Of a DNA stretch of 64,000 bases, positions 17,116 to 25,985 are shown in pieces; positions within the stretch are counted from its first letter, which is position 1, and each line of letters begins with the position of its first letter. Source of the DNA: Ruegeria sp. R13_0 (lineage in GTDB: Bacteria; Pseudomonadota; Alphaproteobacteria; Rhodobacterales; Rhodobacteraceae). A model generated the notes under the pieces. The model worked only from the letters and a program-made list of their open reading frames with translations. It ran no database searches and had not been told where the DNA came from. Where the stretch lies: assembly GCF_017743995.1 (NCBI RefSeq), contig NZ_JAGHRB010000006.1, positions 186,001-250,000 of the forward strand, written 5' to 3'. Made by a program: the position numbers and the translations under genes.

Positions 17116-17143
17116 TTGCCAAGTTACTATCCGATATTGCCAA
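17116..17143. promoter_or_regulatory. Paired TTGCCAA direct repeats, candidate AraC-type operator
   Basis: TTGCCAA occurs at 17116-17122 and again at 17137-17143, with exactly 21 bases between starts, two helical turns. The site is 74 bases upstream of the dmdC start and 14 bases upstream of the AraC gene start. Paired same-orientation half-sites about 21 bp apart are the usual architecture for AraC-family dimers. Confidence 0.55.
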
Positions 17144-17156
17144 ACTGGGGGCGATT

Positions 17157-18185
17157 ATGGTCAGCAATGACCCCATCTCACTTACAACCGTTTCTGCCGG
17201 TTTCATCCAGGATTGGCTTGAGGCGCTGAGGGTGTGTTGCAGCGCAGATCAGATGCAGTTCCTGCTGAGCCGTTCGGGCCTGCACGTCACTGCGTCAGAA
17301 CCTACGCAGCGCGTGACGCTTCAGGAAATCGCCCGCCTGTACCAGCTGGCCGCGCCTGAGACTGGGGACGAAATGATGGGCCTGTGGAGCCGTCCCATTC
17401 GGCCACGTGCCCTGCAGCACCTTGTGACTGTCCTGCGGGAAGCAAGCAGCCTGACCTCGGCGCTGTATCGTTTCTCGACATTCTGGAACTTGTTGCTGGA
17501 TGATTTCCGTCTGGAACTGTGCACCGGGCCAGATTTGGCTGAACTTTCGCTGGTACCGTATCGGCAGGACACTGTACCTCAGCGCTTTGGCCATATGCTG
17601 ATCCTCAAACTTGCACATGGGCTGCTGTCATGGCTGAGCGGATCGGAAACGCCGGTTAAGGCCGTTCGCTTTGCCTTTGCGCGGCCCGATTTTGCGGCGG
17701 ACTATGCGGTTGTCTTCCCTTGCGCGGTCACATTCGATGCCCCGCAGACCAGTATCCTGTTCGATCCGCGCCGCTTTGATCCCCCGATCACGCACAGCCC
17801 GGCTGAGGCGTCCCTTTTTCTGGAGCGCGCACCGATCGACTGGATTTTCACCAACTCGCGCGCGCACACGAACAGCCTGCAGGTCCGTGCGTTTCTATAT
17901 AGGACGTCCTGGAAAAGCAGCCAGCTTCCTGATGCGGCCCTTGCCCTGAAGATGACACCTCGGACCCTGAACCGGCGTCTCAAGGACGAGGGCACCTCGT
18001 TTCAGGACATCAAGGACGCCCTGCGCCGCGATATTGCGATCCGAGCCCTGCAGCAAAGCGGTGACAGTATCGAGCAGATTGCGTTCGACACGGGGTTCTC
18101 GGCCCCGGCGAATTTTCACCGCGCATTCCGGAAATGGACCAATCGCAGCCCGGGTTCGTATCGCGCACAGGATCGCGTAGTCTGA
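17157..18185 (+). CDS. AraC-family transcriptional regulator
   Basis: A 342-residue regulator: N-terminal arabinose-binding-domain-like (AraC_binding/PF12625-type) region, residues about 1-230, and a C-terminal double helix-turn-helix (about 245-335) with DAALALKMTPRTLNRRLKDEG and IEQIAFDTGFSAPANFHRAFRKWTN. It is divergent from dmdC and shares a 114-base promoter gap with it, so control of dmdC-dmdD-acyl-CoA synthetase is a reasonable inference. ATG 17157 is used; the frame is open further upstream but runs antisense over dmdC. Confidence 0.87.
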   Translation: MVSNDPISLTTVSAGFIQDWLEALRVCCSADQMQFLLSRSGLHVTASEPTQRVTLQEIARLYQLAAPETGDEMMGLWSRPIRPRALQHLVTVLREASSLTSALYRFSTFWNLLLDDFRLELCTGPDLAELSLVPYRQDTVPQRFGHMLILKLAHGLLSWLSGSETPVKAVRFAFARPDFAADYAVVFPCAVTFDAPQTSILFDPRRFDPPITHSPAEASLFLERAPIDWIFTNSRAHTNSLQVRAFLYRTSWKSSQLPDAALALKMTPRTLNRRLKDEGTSFQDIKDALRRDIAIRALQQSGDSIEQIAFDTGFSAPANFHRAFRKWTNRSPGSYRAQDRVV

Positions 18186-18295
18186 ACGTCGCGGCGCTTG
18201 CATGTCTCTGTCATATTGAGCCTTTATGGGTCGCAGTACAGCAACGGTTCGGGGTGTCTGCCCAAGGGTCAGCTTTTGTATTGAATGGGGAATGA

Positions 18296-19702
18296 ATGTC
18301 ATCGGATGACAATAACGGCATCGGCTTCATCGAAAACCGGCCGTTTGATGAGATCAACATCGGAGATACGGCCGAGCTATCCCGCACCCTGACCGCGCAG
18401 GATATCGACGCCTTTGCGGCGGTCTCAGGTGATGTGAACCCGGCCCATGTGGATGAGGCCTTCGCGCAGGAGGACATCTTTCACAAGGTGGTCGCACATG
18501 GCATGTGGGGCGGCGCGCTGATATCCAATGTGCTAGGCACGCAATTGCCGGGGCCGGGGACGATTTATCAGGATCAGACCCTGAAGTTTCTCAAACCCGT
18601 TGGCATCGGCGATACGGTCACTGTGCGTGTCACCGTGACCGAAAAGCAGCCCGACAAGAAGCACATCACTCTGGATTGTCTCTGTACGACTGGCGATGGC
18701 AAGCCTGTGATTACCGGGCAAGCCGTCGTGATCGCGCCGGACAAAAAGGTCAAAAGGCCCCGAATGGCGATGCCGGATCTGGTTTTGCATCACCGGGGCG
18801 CCTCCTATGACCGATTGCTGAGCGCGGCTCAGAAAATGGATCCGTTGCCGACGGCCGTAGTCCATCCCTGTGATGAAAGTGCATTGGAGGGGGCGCTCTC
18901 GGCCCGCAATTTGGGTTTGTTAGAGCCTGTTTTGGTCGGTCCGCGCAGTCGGATCCAACATGCGGCGGATACGGCCGGGTTGGATATCAGCGGGCTCGAG
19001 ATCATTGATACGCCGCACAGCCATGCCTCGGCCGAACGGGCGGTGCATCTGGCGCGGGATGGTCGTGTGAAGGCCCTGATGAAGGGCGCGTTGCACACGG
19101 ATGAGGTCATGTCGGCCGTCGTCTCTAAGGCCAACGGTCTGCGCAGCGAACGCCGGATGAGCCATGTCTACGTAATGGATGTGCCGACCTATTCCAAACC
19201 GCTTTTGATCACCGATGCGGCCATCAACATTGCGCCCGATCTGCAGACCAAAGCGGATATGGTTCAAAACGCGATTGATCTGGCTCGCGCCATCGGGATT
19301 GAGATGCCAAAAGTAGCGATCCTTTCAGCGGTTGAGACCATCACACCCAGGCTTCAATCCACGGTCGAGGCCGGTGCCCTGTGCAAAATGGCGGATCGCG
19401 GGCAGATCACGGGTGGTATGCTCGATGGCCCTCTGGCCTTTGACAACGCGGTGTCGATGCGCGCGGTCACGACCAAGGGCATCAAATCCGACGTGGCGGG
19501 GCAGGCCGATATTCTGGTCGCGCCGGACCTTGAGGCCGGCAACATGATCGCCAAGCAGCTCATGTATTTGGCAGGGGCCGAGGCTGCGGGGATCGTCCTG
19601 GGCGCGCAGGTGCCGATCATGCTGACCAGCCGCGCCGATGACCGGCGCACCCGCATCGCCTCGGCGGCGATTGCGGTACTGTATGATCAATCATTGCGCT
19701 GA
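18296..19702 (+). CDS. Fused MaoC-type enoyl-CoA hydratase / phosphate acetyl(butyryl)transferase
   Basis: A 468-residue fusion. The N-terminal part (about 1-145) is a MaoC hotdog hydratase with SGDVNPAHVD carrying the catalytic Asp/His and a GTIYQDQTLKFLKPV strand. The C-terminal part (about 165-468) is a phosphotransacetylase/phosphotransbutyrylase domain (GALHTDEVMSAV, DGPLAFDNAVS, LVAPDLEAGNM). Together they could hydrate a short enoyl-CoA and exchange acyl-CoA for acyl-phosphate. A kinase usually accompanies such a fusion but none lies here. Alone on the plus strand between the AraC gene and the convergent arsenic operon. Confidence 0.85.
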   Translation: MSSDDNNGIGFIENRPFDEINIGDTAELSRTLTAQDIDAFAAVSGDVNPAHVDEAFAQEDIFHKVVAHGMWGGALISNVLGTQLPGPGTIYQDQTLKFLKPVGIGDTVTVRVTVTEKQPDKKHITLDCLCTTGDGKPVITGQAVVIAPDKKVKRPRMAMPDLVLHHRGASYDRLLSAAQKMDPLPTAVVHPCDESALEGALSARNLGLLEPVLVGPRSRIQHAADTAGLDISGLEIIDTPHSHASAERAVHLARDGRVKALMKGALHTDEVMSAVVSKANGLRSERRMSHVYVMDVPTYSKPLLITDAAINIAPDLQTKADMVQNAIDLARAIGIEMPKVAILSAVETITPRLQSTVEAGALCKMADRGQITGGMLDGPLAFDNAVSMRAVTTKGIKSDVAGQADILVAPDLEAGNMIAKQLMYLAGAEAAGIVLGAQVPIMLTSRADDRRTRIASAAIAVLYDQSLR

Positions 19703-19707
19703 TTAGG

Positions 19708-20730
19708 TTACTGCGTCGCGGGTTCGGGAAACCGGGCCCGCGTGCGGTTGGCGAAAGCAACCAGTGACAACATCACCGGTACCTCGACCAGCACACCCAC
19801 CACAGTTGCAAGCGCCGCGCCGGAGTTCAGGCCAAACAGGCTGATAGCGACCGCAACGGCCAGCTCGAAAAAGTTCGAGGTACCGATCATGGCGCAAGGG
19901 GCCGCAATGCGGTGCGGGACCTTCAGGGCAAAGGCGGCCCCATAGGCCAGAGCGAAGATACCGTAGCTTTGGATCAGGATCGGCACGGCAATCAGGACGA
20001 TGACCATGGGTTTGGCCAAGATCGTCTCTCCCTGCAGGCCGAAAAGGATCACCACCGTCGCGATCAGGCCCATGATCGACCAAGGTTTGACGCGGGCAGA
20101 GAAGGCGTCGATGGCCTCCTGCGAGCCCAGCCGCTTGCGGGTGATCAAACCGGCAATCAGGGGCAGAACCACATAGAGAACGGTGGCCAGAACCAGCGTT
20201 TGCCATGGGACTGAGATATCGGTGACCCCCAGCAAAAAGGCCACAATCGGCGCAAAGGCCACGACCATGATCAGGTCATTCACCGACACCTGCACCAGAG
20301 TATAGGTCGCGTCCCCTTTGGTCAGTTGCGACCAGACAAACACCATCGCGGTGCAGGGTGCGGCCCCCAACAGGATCAGACCCGCGGTGTATTGTGCTGC
20401 GTCCTCTGGTTGAATCCACGGGGCAAAGACGTAGTCGAAGAACAACACCGCCAGCAGGGCCATGGTGAAGGGTTTGATCAGCCAGTTGACCACCAGCGTC
20501 ACGATCAGGCCTTTGGGCTGCCGCGCCACGCCAGCGACGGCTTTGAAATCGACGCCCACCATCATCGGATAGACCATGGCCCAGATCAGCAGGGCCACGA
20601 CCAGGTTGACGCTGGCCACCTCGGCCCCGGCGATCAGGCCGACCAGACCGGGCGCGGCCAGCCCGATCAGCACGCCGCCGATCATGGCGAGGGCGACCCA
20701 GATGGTCAGATAGCGCTCGAAGATGCTCAT
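19708..20730 (-). CDS. acr3: Acr3-family arsenite efflux transporter
   Basis: A 340-residue, ten-helix inner-membrane transporter. The conserved TM4 Cys appears as Cys126 in [16 protein letters not shown], needed for As(III) recognition in Acr3 proteins; the NELIMV-like region appears as [11 protein letters not shown]. It exports arsenite using the proton gradient. The start overlaps the arsJ stop by 4 bases; it is the last gene of the arsenic operon. Confidence 0.93.
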   Translation of the reverse strand: MSIFERYLTIWVALAMIGGVLIGLAAPGLVGLIAGAEVASVNLVVALLIWAMVYPMMVGVDFKAVAGVARQPKGLIVTLVVNWLIKPFTMALLAVLFFDYVFAPWIQPEDAAQYTAGLILLGAAPCTAMVFVWSQLTKGDATYTLVQVSVNDLIMVVAFAPIVAFLLGVTDISVPWQTLVLATVLYVVLPLIAGLITRKRLGSQEAIDAFSARVKPWSIMGLIATVVILFGLQGETILAKPMVIVLIAVPILIQSYGIFALAYGAAFALKVPHRIAAPCAMIGTSNFFELAVAVAISLFGLNSGAALATVVGVLVEVPVMLSLVAFANRTRARFPEPATQ

Positions 20731-21992
20731 GAATATGCCTCAGTTGTTTGGTCGGTCAGTTTGCCCGAAGTGAGCGCCGCAAGCGCCACCATGACAGCCG
20801 CTGTGCCCAGCACAAGGGGCAGGCCGCCGACCTGATAGGTAAAGCCGGACAGGACGGTGCCCAAAAGGCGCCCCGTCGCGTTGGCCATGTAGTAGAAGCC
20901 GACATCCATCGTGACCCGTTCGGACTTGGTGAAGGCGAGGATCAGGTAGGAATGCAGGGATGAGTTGACGGCGAAGATTGCCCCAAACACCAGAAGGCCT
21001 ACGACCAAAGTGATTGTCAGCCATGTCTCCGGCCCGGAAGACAGCAAAACTGCCAGTGTTAGAGCCGCAGGTATGCAGAAAAGCATTACGGCCCAGCTGC
21101 GCGCGGCGCGGATCAAATCGCCCTCGGACCGGTCTGAGGCCCGCAGGATTTTGGGCGCGTTGGCCTGAATGACGCCGTAGAGGATGATCCAGAATGCCAT
21201 GAAGGTGCCGATCATGAAAAAGGCTGCGCGGTTGCCCTCTTCGGTGCCATCCGAGAGGACGGCGTAGAAATAGATCGGGATGCCGACCACGAACCACACG
21301 TCGCGGGCACCAAACAGAAAGACCCGCGCGGCGGACAGCCAGTTTACGTTGGCAGATTTCGAGAAGACCTCAGAGAACTTCGCGCCCTTGCGCCCTTTGG
21401 GCAGGCCGGGGGGCATCAAGCGGATGACGGCGAACAGGATCACCGCCAGAACCACTGCCATCACGATGATTGCCGCCTGAAAGCCCAGCGTTGCCAGCAT
21501 CGCCGCGCCCAACAGGAAGCCCAGCCCTTTGACGGCGTTCTTGGAACCGGTCAGCACCGCCACCCAGCGAAACAGCCCGCCGCCCTCGGTCGGGGCCAGC
21601 AGTTTCACCGCAGATTTCGAGGACATTTTGGCCAGATCCTTGGCCACTCCGCTTGCGCCTTGGACGATCATGACAAAGGCCACAGATGCGCCAATCGCCC
21701 AATTAGGGTCTAGTTGCGTCAGCGCCAGCAGCGCCACAACCTGCAACCCAAGCCCGGCATAGAGCGTCGAGGTCAAGCCAAACCGCGCCGCGATCCAGCC
21801 CGCTGCAAGGTTCGTAACCATCCCCGCGATTTCATAGAGGACAAACAGATAGGCCAGCTGCACCGGCGAGAAGCCCAGCGTATGAAAGTGCAACAGCACC
21901 AGCATCCGCAAGGCCCCATCGGTCAGCATAAAGGCCCAATAGGCCGCCGTGACCGCGATATAGGCCGACAGCCCCTCGGGCCGGTCGGTCAC
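20727..21992 (-). CDS. arsJ: ArsJ organoarsenical efflux transporter (MFS)
   Basis: A 421-residue twelve-helix MFS protein of the ArsJ family. ArsJ exports 1-arseno-3-phosphoglycerate made by the partner GAPDH, giving arsenate resistance without reduction. The call rests on the adjacent GAPDH gene and the operon order; no MFS motif distinguishes it from sequence alone. It overlaps GAPDH upstream and acr3 downstream by 4 bases. Confidence 0.85.
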   Translation of the reverse strand: MTDRPEGLSAYIAVTAAYWAFMLTDGALRMLVLLHFHTLGFSPVQLAYLFVLYEIAGMVTNLAAGWIAARFGLTSTLYAGLGLQVVALLALTQLDPNWAIGASVAFVMIVQGASGVAKDLAKMSSKSAVKLLAPTEGGGLFRWVAVLTGSKNAVKGLGFLLGAAMLATLGFQAAIIVMAVVLAVILFAVIRLMPPGLPKGRKGAKFSEVFSKSANVNWLSAARVFLFGARDVWFVVGIPIYFYAVLSDGTEEGNRAAFFMIGTFMAFWIILYGVIQANAPKILRASDRSEGDLIRAARSWAVMLFCIPAALTLAVLLSSGPETWLTITLVVGLLVFGAIFAVNSSLHSYLILAFTKSERVTMDVGFYYMANATGRLLGTVLSGFTYQVGGLPLVLGTAAVMVALAALTSGKLTDQTTEAYS

Positions 21993-22987
21993 AGCGAGGC
22001 CCCAACCATCAGCGCCACATCGACCAGACGGTGGGCATAGCCCATCTCGTTGTCATACCAGGCGTAGATTTTCACCTGCGTCCCGTTCACCACCATGGTC
22101 GACGGCGCATCGACGATCGAAGAGCGCTCGTCATTGGTGTAGTCGGTCGAGACCAGCGGACGGGTCTCATAGCCCAGAATGCCTTGCAGTTCACCTTCGG
22201 CGGCTGCTTTGAAGAAGGCATTGACCTCGTCGACGGTGGTTTCACGCTCAACCTCGAACACGCAGTCGGTCAGTGAGGCGTTCAACAGCGGCACCCGCAC
22301 CGCATGGCCGTTCAGACGCCCCTTGAGTTCGGGGTAGATCAGCGTGATCGCCGTGGCCGAGCCGGTTGTGGTTGGGATCAGAGAGTTCAGCGCCGAGCGC
22401 GCACGCCGCAAATCCTTGGCGGGACGGTCGACGATAGTCTGCGTGTTGGTCACGTCATGGATCGTGGTCATCGAGCCGTGGCGGATGCCCAGATTCTCGT
22501 GGATGACCTTCACCACCGGGGCCAGACAGTTCGTGGTGCAGGAGGCTGCGGTCACGATCTGATGGGTCGCCGGATCATAGATGTCGTCATTCACACCCAT
22601 CACGATATTGGCGGTCGGGCCATCCTTGACCGGGGCCGACACAACAACCTTCTTCACGCCCGTCTCAAAATAAGGGGCCAGCTTGGCTTCGGTCTTGAAG
22701 ACCCCAGTGCAGTCGATCACCACATCGACGCCGTCCAGCGGCAGGGCGCTCAGGTCCTTGGTGCCGATGAAGGGCAGCCGGGTGCCGTTGATGGTGACGC
22801 TGTCGTCATCATGCTCGAAAGTGGCGTCCCAGCGGCCATGAACCGTGTCGAATTCCAAAAGATGCGCGTGCATCTCGGCGTCACCCACCGCGTCATTGAT
22901 CCAGGCGATCTTGGCGCCTTTTTCCAACAGCGGTTTCAGGGCCAGCTTTCCCATCCGGCCCAGGCCATTCACAGCATATGTGGTCAT
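21989..22987 (-). CDS. ArsJ-associated glyceraldehyde-3-phosphate dehydrogenase
   Basis: A 332-residue GAPDH with NAD-binding GLGRMG near the start and catalytic Cys150 in [10 protein letters not shown]. Within an ars operon, this enzyme uses arsenate in place of phosphate to form 1-arseno-3-phosphoglycerate, which ArsJ exports. The housekeeping GAPDH would be elsewhere. An extended frame reaches 23083, but ATG 22987 ([13 protein letters not shown]) lies 2 bases from the ArsR-ArsC stop and is a proper N-terminus. Confidence 0.9.
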   Translation of the reverse strand: MTTYAVNGLGRMGKLALKPLLEKGAKIAWINDAVGDAEMHAHLLEFDTVHGRWDATFEHDDDSVTINGTRLPFIGTKDLSALPLDGVDVVIDCTGVFKTEAKLAPYFETGVKKVVVSAPVKDGPTANIVMGVNDDIYDPATHQIVTAASCTTNCLAPVVKVIHENLGIRHGSMTTIHDVTNTQTIVDRPAKDLRRARSALNSLIPTTTGSATAITLIYPELKGRLNGHAVRVPLLNASLTDCVFEVERETTVDEVNAFFKAAAEGELQGILGYETRPLVSTDYTNDERSSIVDAPSTMVVNGTQVKIYAWYDNEMGYAHRLVDVALMVGASL

Positions 22988-22988
22988 T

Positions 22989-23816
22989 TCAGTCTCCGAC
23001 AGAGGTTCTGCCGATGTCATCGACAGCAGATTGTAGGGCGATCCGGTCGAGGCTTTCGACCGGCAAAGAGGTAAACGCCTCAATCCGACGCTTCAGCGCG
23101 CCATAGGCGTTTTGAAAGGCGAGGCTTTTCTCGGCGTCGGTTCCTGTGGCTTTCACCGGGTCTTCCATGCCCCAATGGCCGCTGATCGGTTGGCCTTCCC
23201 AGGCCGGGCAGTCTTCGTTCGCAGCTTGATTGCAGACGGTAAAGACAAAATCCATTTCCGGCGCGCCGTCGGTTGCAAATTCCGACATATGCTTGGAGCG
23301 CAGGACCGAGGTATCGTGGCCCTTGTCCTGCAGCACTTGCACGGCAAAGGGGTTCAACTCGGACGCGGGCTGCGTTCCGGCGGAATAGACGGTGAACCTG
23401 TCGCCACCCAATTGGCGCAGCAGTGTTTCGGCAAAGATCGAGCGGGCGGAATTGCCCACGCATAGAAACAGGACGTTGAACTTGCGGTCAGTCATGTCTT
23501 CATTTCCCTGTGTGAAAGGCATGCAGATATCGGGACGACCCCGGCAGCAATCGACCACCAGAAAATCCAGCATTCCCTGAACTTTAGCCATGTCGACGGA
23601 ATAAAGCAGAGACGTGCCTGAGCGTTCCTGAGTCACCAGCCCGGACCTTTGCAGCGCATTCAGATAGTTCGACATGGTGCTAGGTTTGATATCCAGCTCC
23701 GAGGCCAGCTCACCCGCTGGCACGGTGTCAGGAAACCGTCGCATTAACATGCGAAAGACTGTGATGCGTTGCGGATGCCCCAGAATGGCAAGCTGATCGG
23801 CGATTTCTTCTATCAT
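22989..23816 (-). CDS. ArsR repressor - ArsC arsenate reductase fusion
   Basis: A 275-residue fusion of an ArsR/SmtB winged-helix domain (about 1-100) and an LMW-phosphatase-type arsenate reductase (about 112-260). The ArsR part has [18 protein letters not shown] as recognition helix and a Cys cluster [10 protein letters not shown] (Cys90, Cys91, Cys98) as possible As(III) site. The ArsC part has C119-x5-R125 (CVGNSAR) and Cys195-x7-Cys203, the pair expected for thioredoxin-coupled recycling. First gene of the operon: one polypeptide could sense and reduce. The start lies directly at the dyad at 23817; no SD is visible. Confidence 0.88.
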   Translation of the reverse strand: MIEEIADQLAILGHPQRITVFRMLMRRFPDTVPAGELASELDIKPSTMSNYLNALQRSGLVTQERSGTSLLYSVDMAKVQGMLDFLVVDCCRGRPDICMPFTQGNEDMTDRKFNVLFLCVGNSARSIFAETLLRQLGGDRFTVYSAGTQPASELNPFAVQVLQDKGHDTSVLRSKHMSEFATDGAPEMDFVFTVCNQAANEDCPAWEGQPISGHWGMEDPVKATGTDAEKSLAFQNAYGALKRRIEAFTSLPVESLDRIALQSAVDDIGRTSVGD

Positions 23817-23836
23817 ATTTCATGAATTATGGAAAT
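23817..23836. promoter_or_regulatory. Dyad at the ars operon start, candidate ArsR operator
   Basis: ATTTC-ATG-AATT-ATG-GAAAT is symmetric apart from the two ATG spacers, and ends one base from the arsRC start codon. On the transcribed strand it overlaps a CATAAT -10-like element (23826-23831), and TTGACC (23847-23852) is placed as a -35 with a short 15-base spacer. Confidence 0.5.
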
Positions 23837-23981
23837 GGTAGTTGGTGGTCAACCGGAAAACCTGTTGTGTCACAGAATTTTCATGAAGCCTCGGCGCGCT
23901 GATCCGGGCTTGCAGGCGCAGACCTGACGAATTAAAGAAGCCTTCGCATCCTTCCGAATTCAGTTTCGGAGGACCAACGGT

Positions 23982-24057
23982 GCCGCTGTAGCTCAGCTGG
24001 TAGAGCACGTCATTCGTAATGATGGGGTCGGGGGTTCGAGTCCCTTCAGCGGCACCA
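23982..24057 (+). tRNA. tRNA-Thr (anticodon CGT)
   Basis: A 76-base cloverleaf with acceptor GCCGCTG/CAGCGGC, anticodon loop TTCGTAA (anticodon CGT, Thr), T-arm GTTCGAGTC and an encoded CCA end (24055-24057). No attachment repeat or integrase follows it. Confidence 0.95.
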
Positions 24058-24248
24058 CCTGTTTCCAAATATTCATCACGGCGGAAGGGAATACATCTGA
24101 CGCACGAGTTTAGACGCGCGACTGGCTGTCGGCCCGTCTACGTCCAAGAATCTTCGATCCGTTTTAGGGAAAAAAGATATCAGATGAGGGAAGCTCTGAC
24201 GTATAGGTTGCCCCCCTCAACGCGATGAGAAGGAGGCAGTCTTCCAGA

Positions 24249-25724
24249 TCAGACCGACAGGCAGACGTATTTCATTTCCATATAGTCTTCCATGCCGTGG
24301 TGGCTGCCTTCACGGCCAAGGCCGGATTGCTTGACGCCGCCGAACGGGCCCAACTCGGTCGAGATGATGCCGGTGTTCACGCCGACGATGCCATACTCCA
24401 GCGCCTCAGCCACTTTGTAGACGCGGCTCAGGTCCTTGGCATAGAAATACGAGGCCAGGCCGAAGATCGTGTCGTTGGCCATGGCGATAACGTCATCTTC
24501 GTCCTCGAACTTGAATAGGGGAGCTAATGGGCCAAAGGTCTCGTCCTGCGCCACCATCATATCCTGAGTCACGCCGGTCACGATCGTGGGTTGGAAGAAG
24601 GTGCCGCCCAGATCATGAGGCAGGCCGCCGGTCAGAACCGCGCCACCTTTGTCTGTGACATCTTTGATATGCTCTTCGACTTTGGCCACCGCGTCATCGT
24701 TGATCAGGGGGCCGGTCGTTGTGCCAGCGGCTAGGCCGTCGCCAACTTCAAGCGCCTCAACTGCGGCCTTCAGCTTGGCGGCAAAGGCATCGTAGACGCC
24801 CGCCTGCACGTAGATGCGGTTGGCGCAGACACAGGTCTGGCCGTTATTGCGGAATTTGCACAGCATCGCACCTTCGACGGCTGCATCCAGATCGGCGTCG
24901 TCGAACACGATAAAGGGCGCGTTGCCGCCCAACTCCATCGAGCATTTCATGACCTGATCGGCCGCCTGACGTAGCAGGATACGGCCCACCTCGGTAGAGC
25001 CGGTAAAGGTCAGCTTGCGCACGGCCGGGTTCTCGCAGAACTCCTTGCCGGTCTCGCTGGCCTGAGTCGATGGCACGACGTTGAAGACACCCGCAGGCAC
25101 GCCCGCCTGTTCCGCCAGCAGCGCCAGAACCAGAGCTGACAGAGGGGTCTCGGTCGCGGGGCGCGCAACAAAGGCGCAGCCAGCGGCCAGTGCCGGGCCT
25201 GCCTTGCGGGTGATCATCGCGTTGGGGAAGTTCCACGGCGTGATCGAAGCCGCCACACCGATTGGCTGTTTCATCACCATGATCCGCTTGTCGCGCTGAT
25301 GGCCGGGGATGGTTTCGCCATAGACCCGCTTGGCCTCTTCCCCGAAAAATTCGATGAAAGAGGCCCCATAGCCGATTTCGCCAACAGCCTCGGCCAGCGG
25401 CTTGCCCTGCTCGGCGGTCAGGATCTTGCCCAGATCCTCGGCGTTTTCCATCATCAGGTCGAACCAGCGACGCAGGAGGGCGGCGCGTTCCTTGCCGGTC
25501 AGCTTGGCCCATTCCTTCTGCGCGGCTTCGGCCTGCGCGATGGCACCAGCGACTTGCGCGCGGCTGACATCGGCAACTTCGGCAATCACGTCCCCGCGCG
25601 CGGGGTTGGTCACTGCGAACGTGCCGTTATCGCCATCCACCCATTGGCCACCGATATAGGCTTTGGTCACCAGAAGGTCGGGATTCTTGAGCAGGGATTT
25701 CAGATCGGTCGTTGCGTCCAGCAT
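24249..25724 (-). CDS. gabD: NAD(P)-dependent succinate-semialdehyde dehydrogenase
   Basis: A 491-residue aldehyde dehydrogenase oxidising succinate semialdehyde to succinate (GABA shunt). The substrate class is indicated by the N-terminal AYIGGQWVDGDNGTFAVTNPA and the central FTGSTEVGRILLRQAADQVMKCSMELGGNAPFIVFDDAD; the catalytic Cys lies in NNGQTCVCANR near residue 295. Monocistronic. A perfect 12-bp palindrome lies 25 bases upstream of the start. Confidence 0.9.
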   Translation of the reverse strand: MLDATTDLKSLLKNPDLLVTKAYIGGQWVDGDNGTFAVTNPARGDVIAEVADVSRAQVAGAIAQAEAAQKEWAKLTGKERAALLRRWFDLMMENAEDLGKILTAEQGKPLAEAVGEIGYGASFIEFFGEEAKRVYGETIPGHQRDKRIMVMKQPIGVAASITPWNFPNAMITRKAGPALAAGCAFVARPATETPLSALVLALLAEQAGVPAGVFNVVPSTQASETGKEFCENPAVRKLTFTGSTEVGRILLRQAADQVMKCSMELGGNAPFIVFDDADLDAAVEGAMLCKFRNNGQTCVCANRIYVQAGVYDAFAAKLKAAVEALEVGDGLAAGTTTGPLINDDAVAKVEEHIKDVTDKGGAVLTGGLPHDLGGTFFQPTIVTGVTQDMMVAQDETFGPLAPLFKFEDEDDVIAMANDTIFGLASYFYAKDLSRVYKVAEALEYGIVGVNTGIISTELGPFGGVKQSGLGREGSHHGMEDYMEMKYVCLSV

Positions 25725-25748
25725 GGGTCAGCCTCCGGCAATATTTGC

Positions 25749-25760
25749 GTTGCGCGCAAC
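25749..25760. promoter_or_regulatory. 12-bp perfect palindrome upstream of gabD
   Basis: GTTGCGCGCAAC is self-complementary and starts 25 bases upstream of the gabD start codon, in the position of an operator or -10 neighbourhood. Regulator unknown. Confidence 0.4.
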
Positions 25761-25924
25761 CAAGCAGGTGTCATGCGCTTTGTCTATGTCCATTGTCGCG
25801 CGGCGATGAACCCAGTTGTGCCCCTTTTCCACCGTGTAGGGACTTTGGCCCCCCGTCCGTGCCATATGGCTTTCTTTTCCCTTGGGAGTTTGCGACAGTT
25901 TTCGAAATTTCCGAGCGATAGGGG

Positions 25925-25943
25925 ATGTAAATGAGCGTTACAT
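25925..25943. promoter_or_regulatory. ATGTAA-N7-TTACAT dyad upstream of the 26-34 kb cluster
   Basis: Perfect 6-bp arms with a 7-base spacer. It is about 40 bases upstream of the first gene start (25986), within an AT-rich leader, so it is the best candidate for an operator of the AAA-ATPase cluster. Confidence 0.45.
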
Positions 25944-25985
25944 TGCCTATCTATATAGAAATATAAAGAAAAAGGGATAGCATAG

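Noticed and set aside
23820-24068. 82-codon minus-strand ORF over the second tRNA-Thr
   Set aside because: It lies over the tRNA and its flanks; a shadow of RNA sequence, not a gene.
23982-24248. Possible second integrated element at tRNA-Thr(CGT)
   Set aside because: No integrase and no direct repeat of the tRNA 3' end were found downstream.
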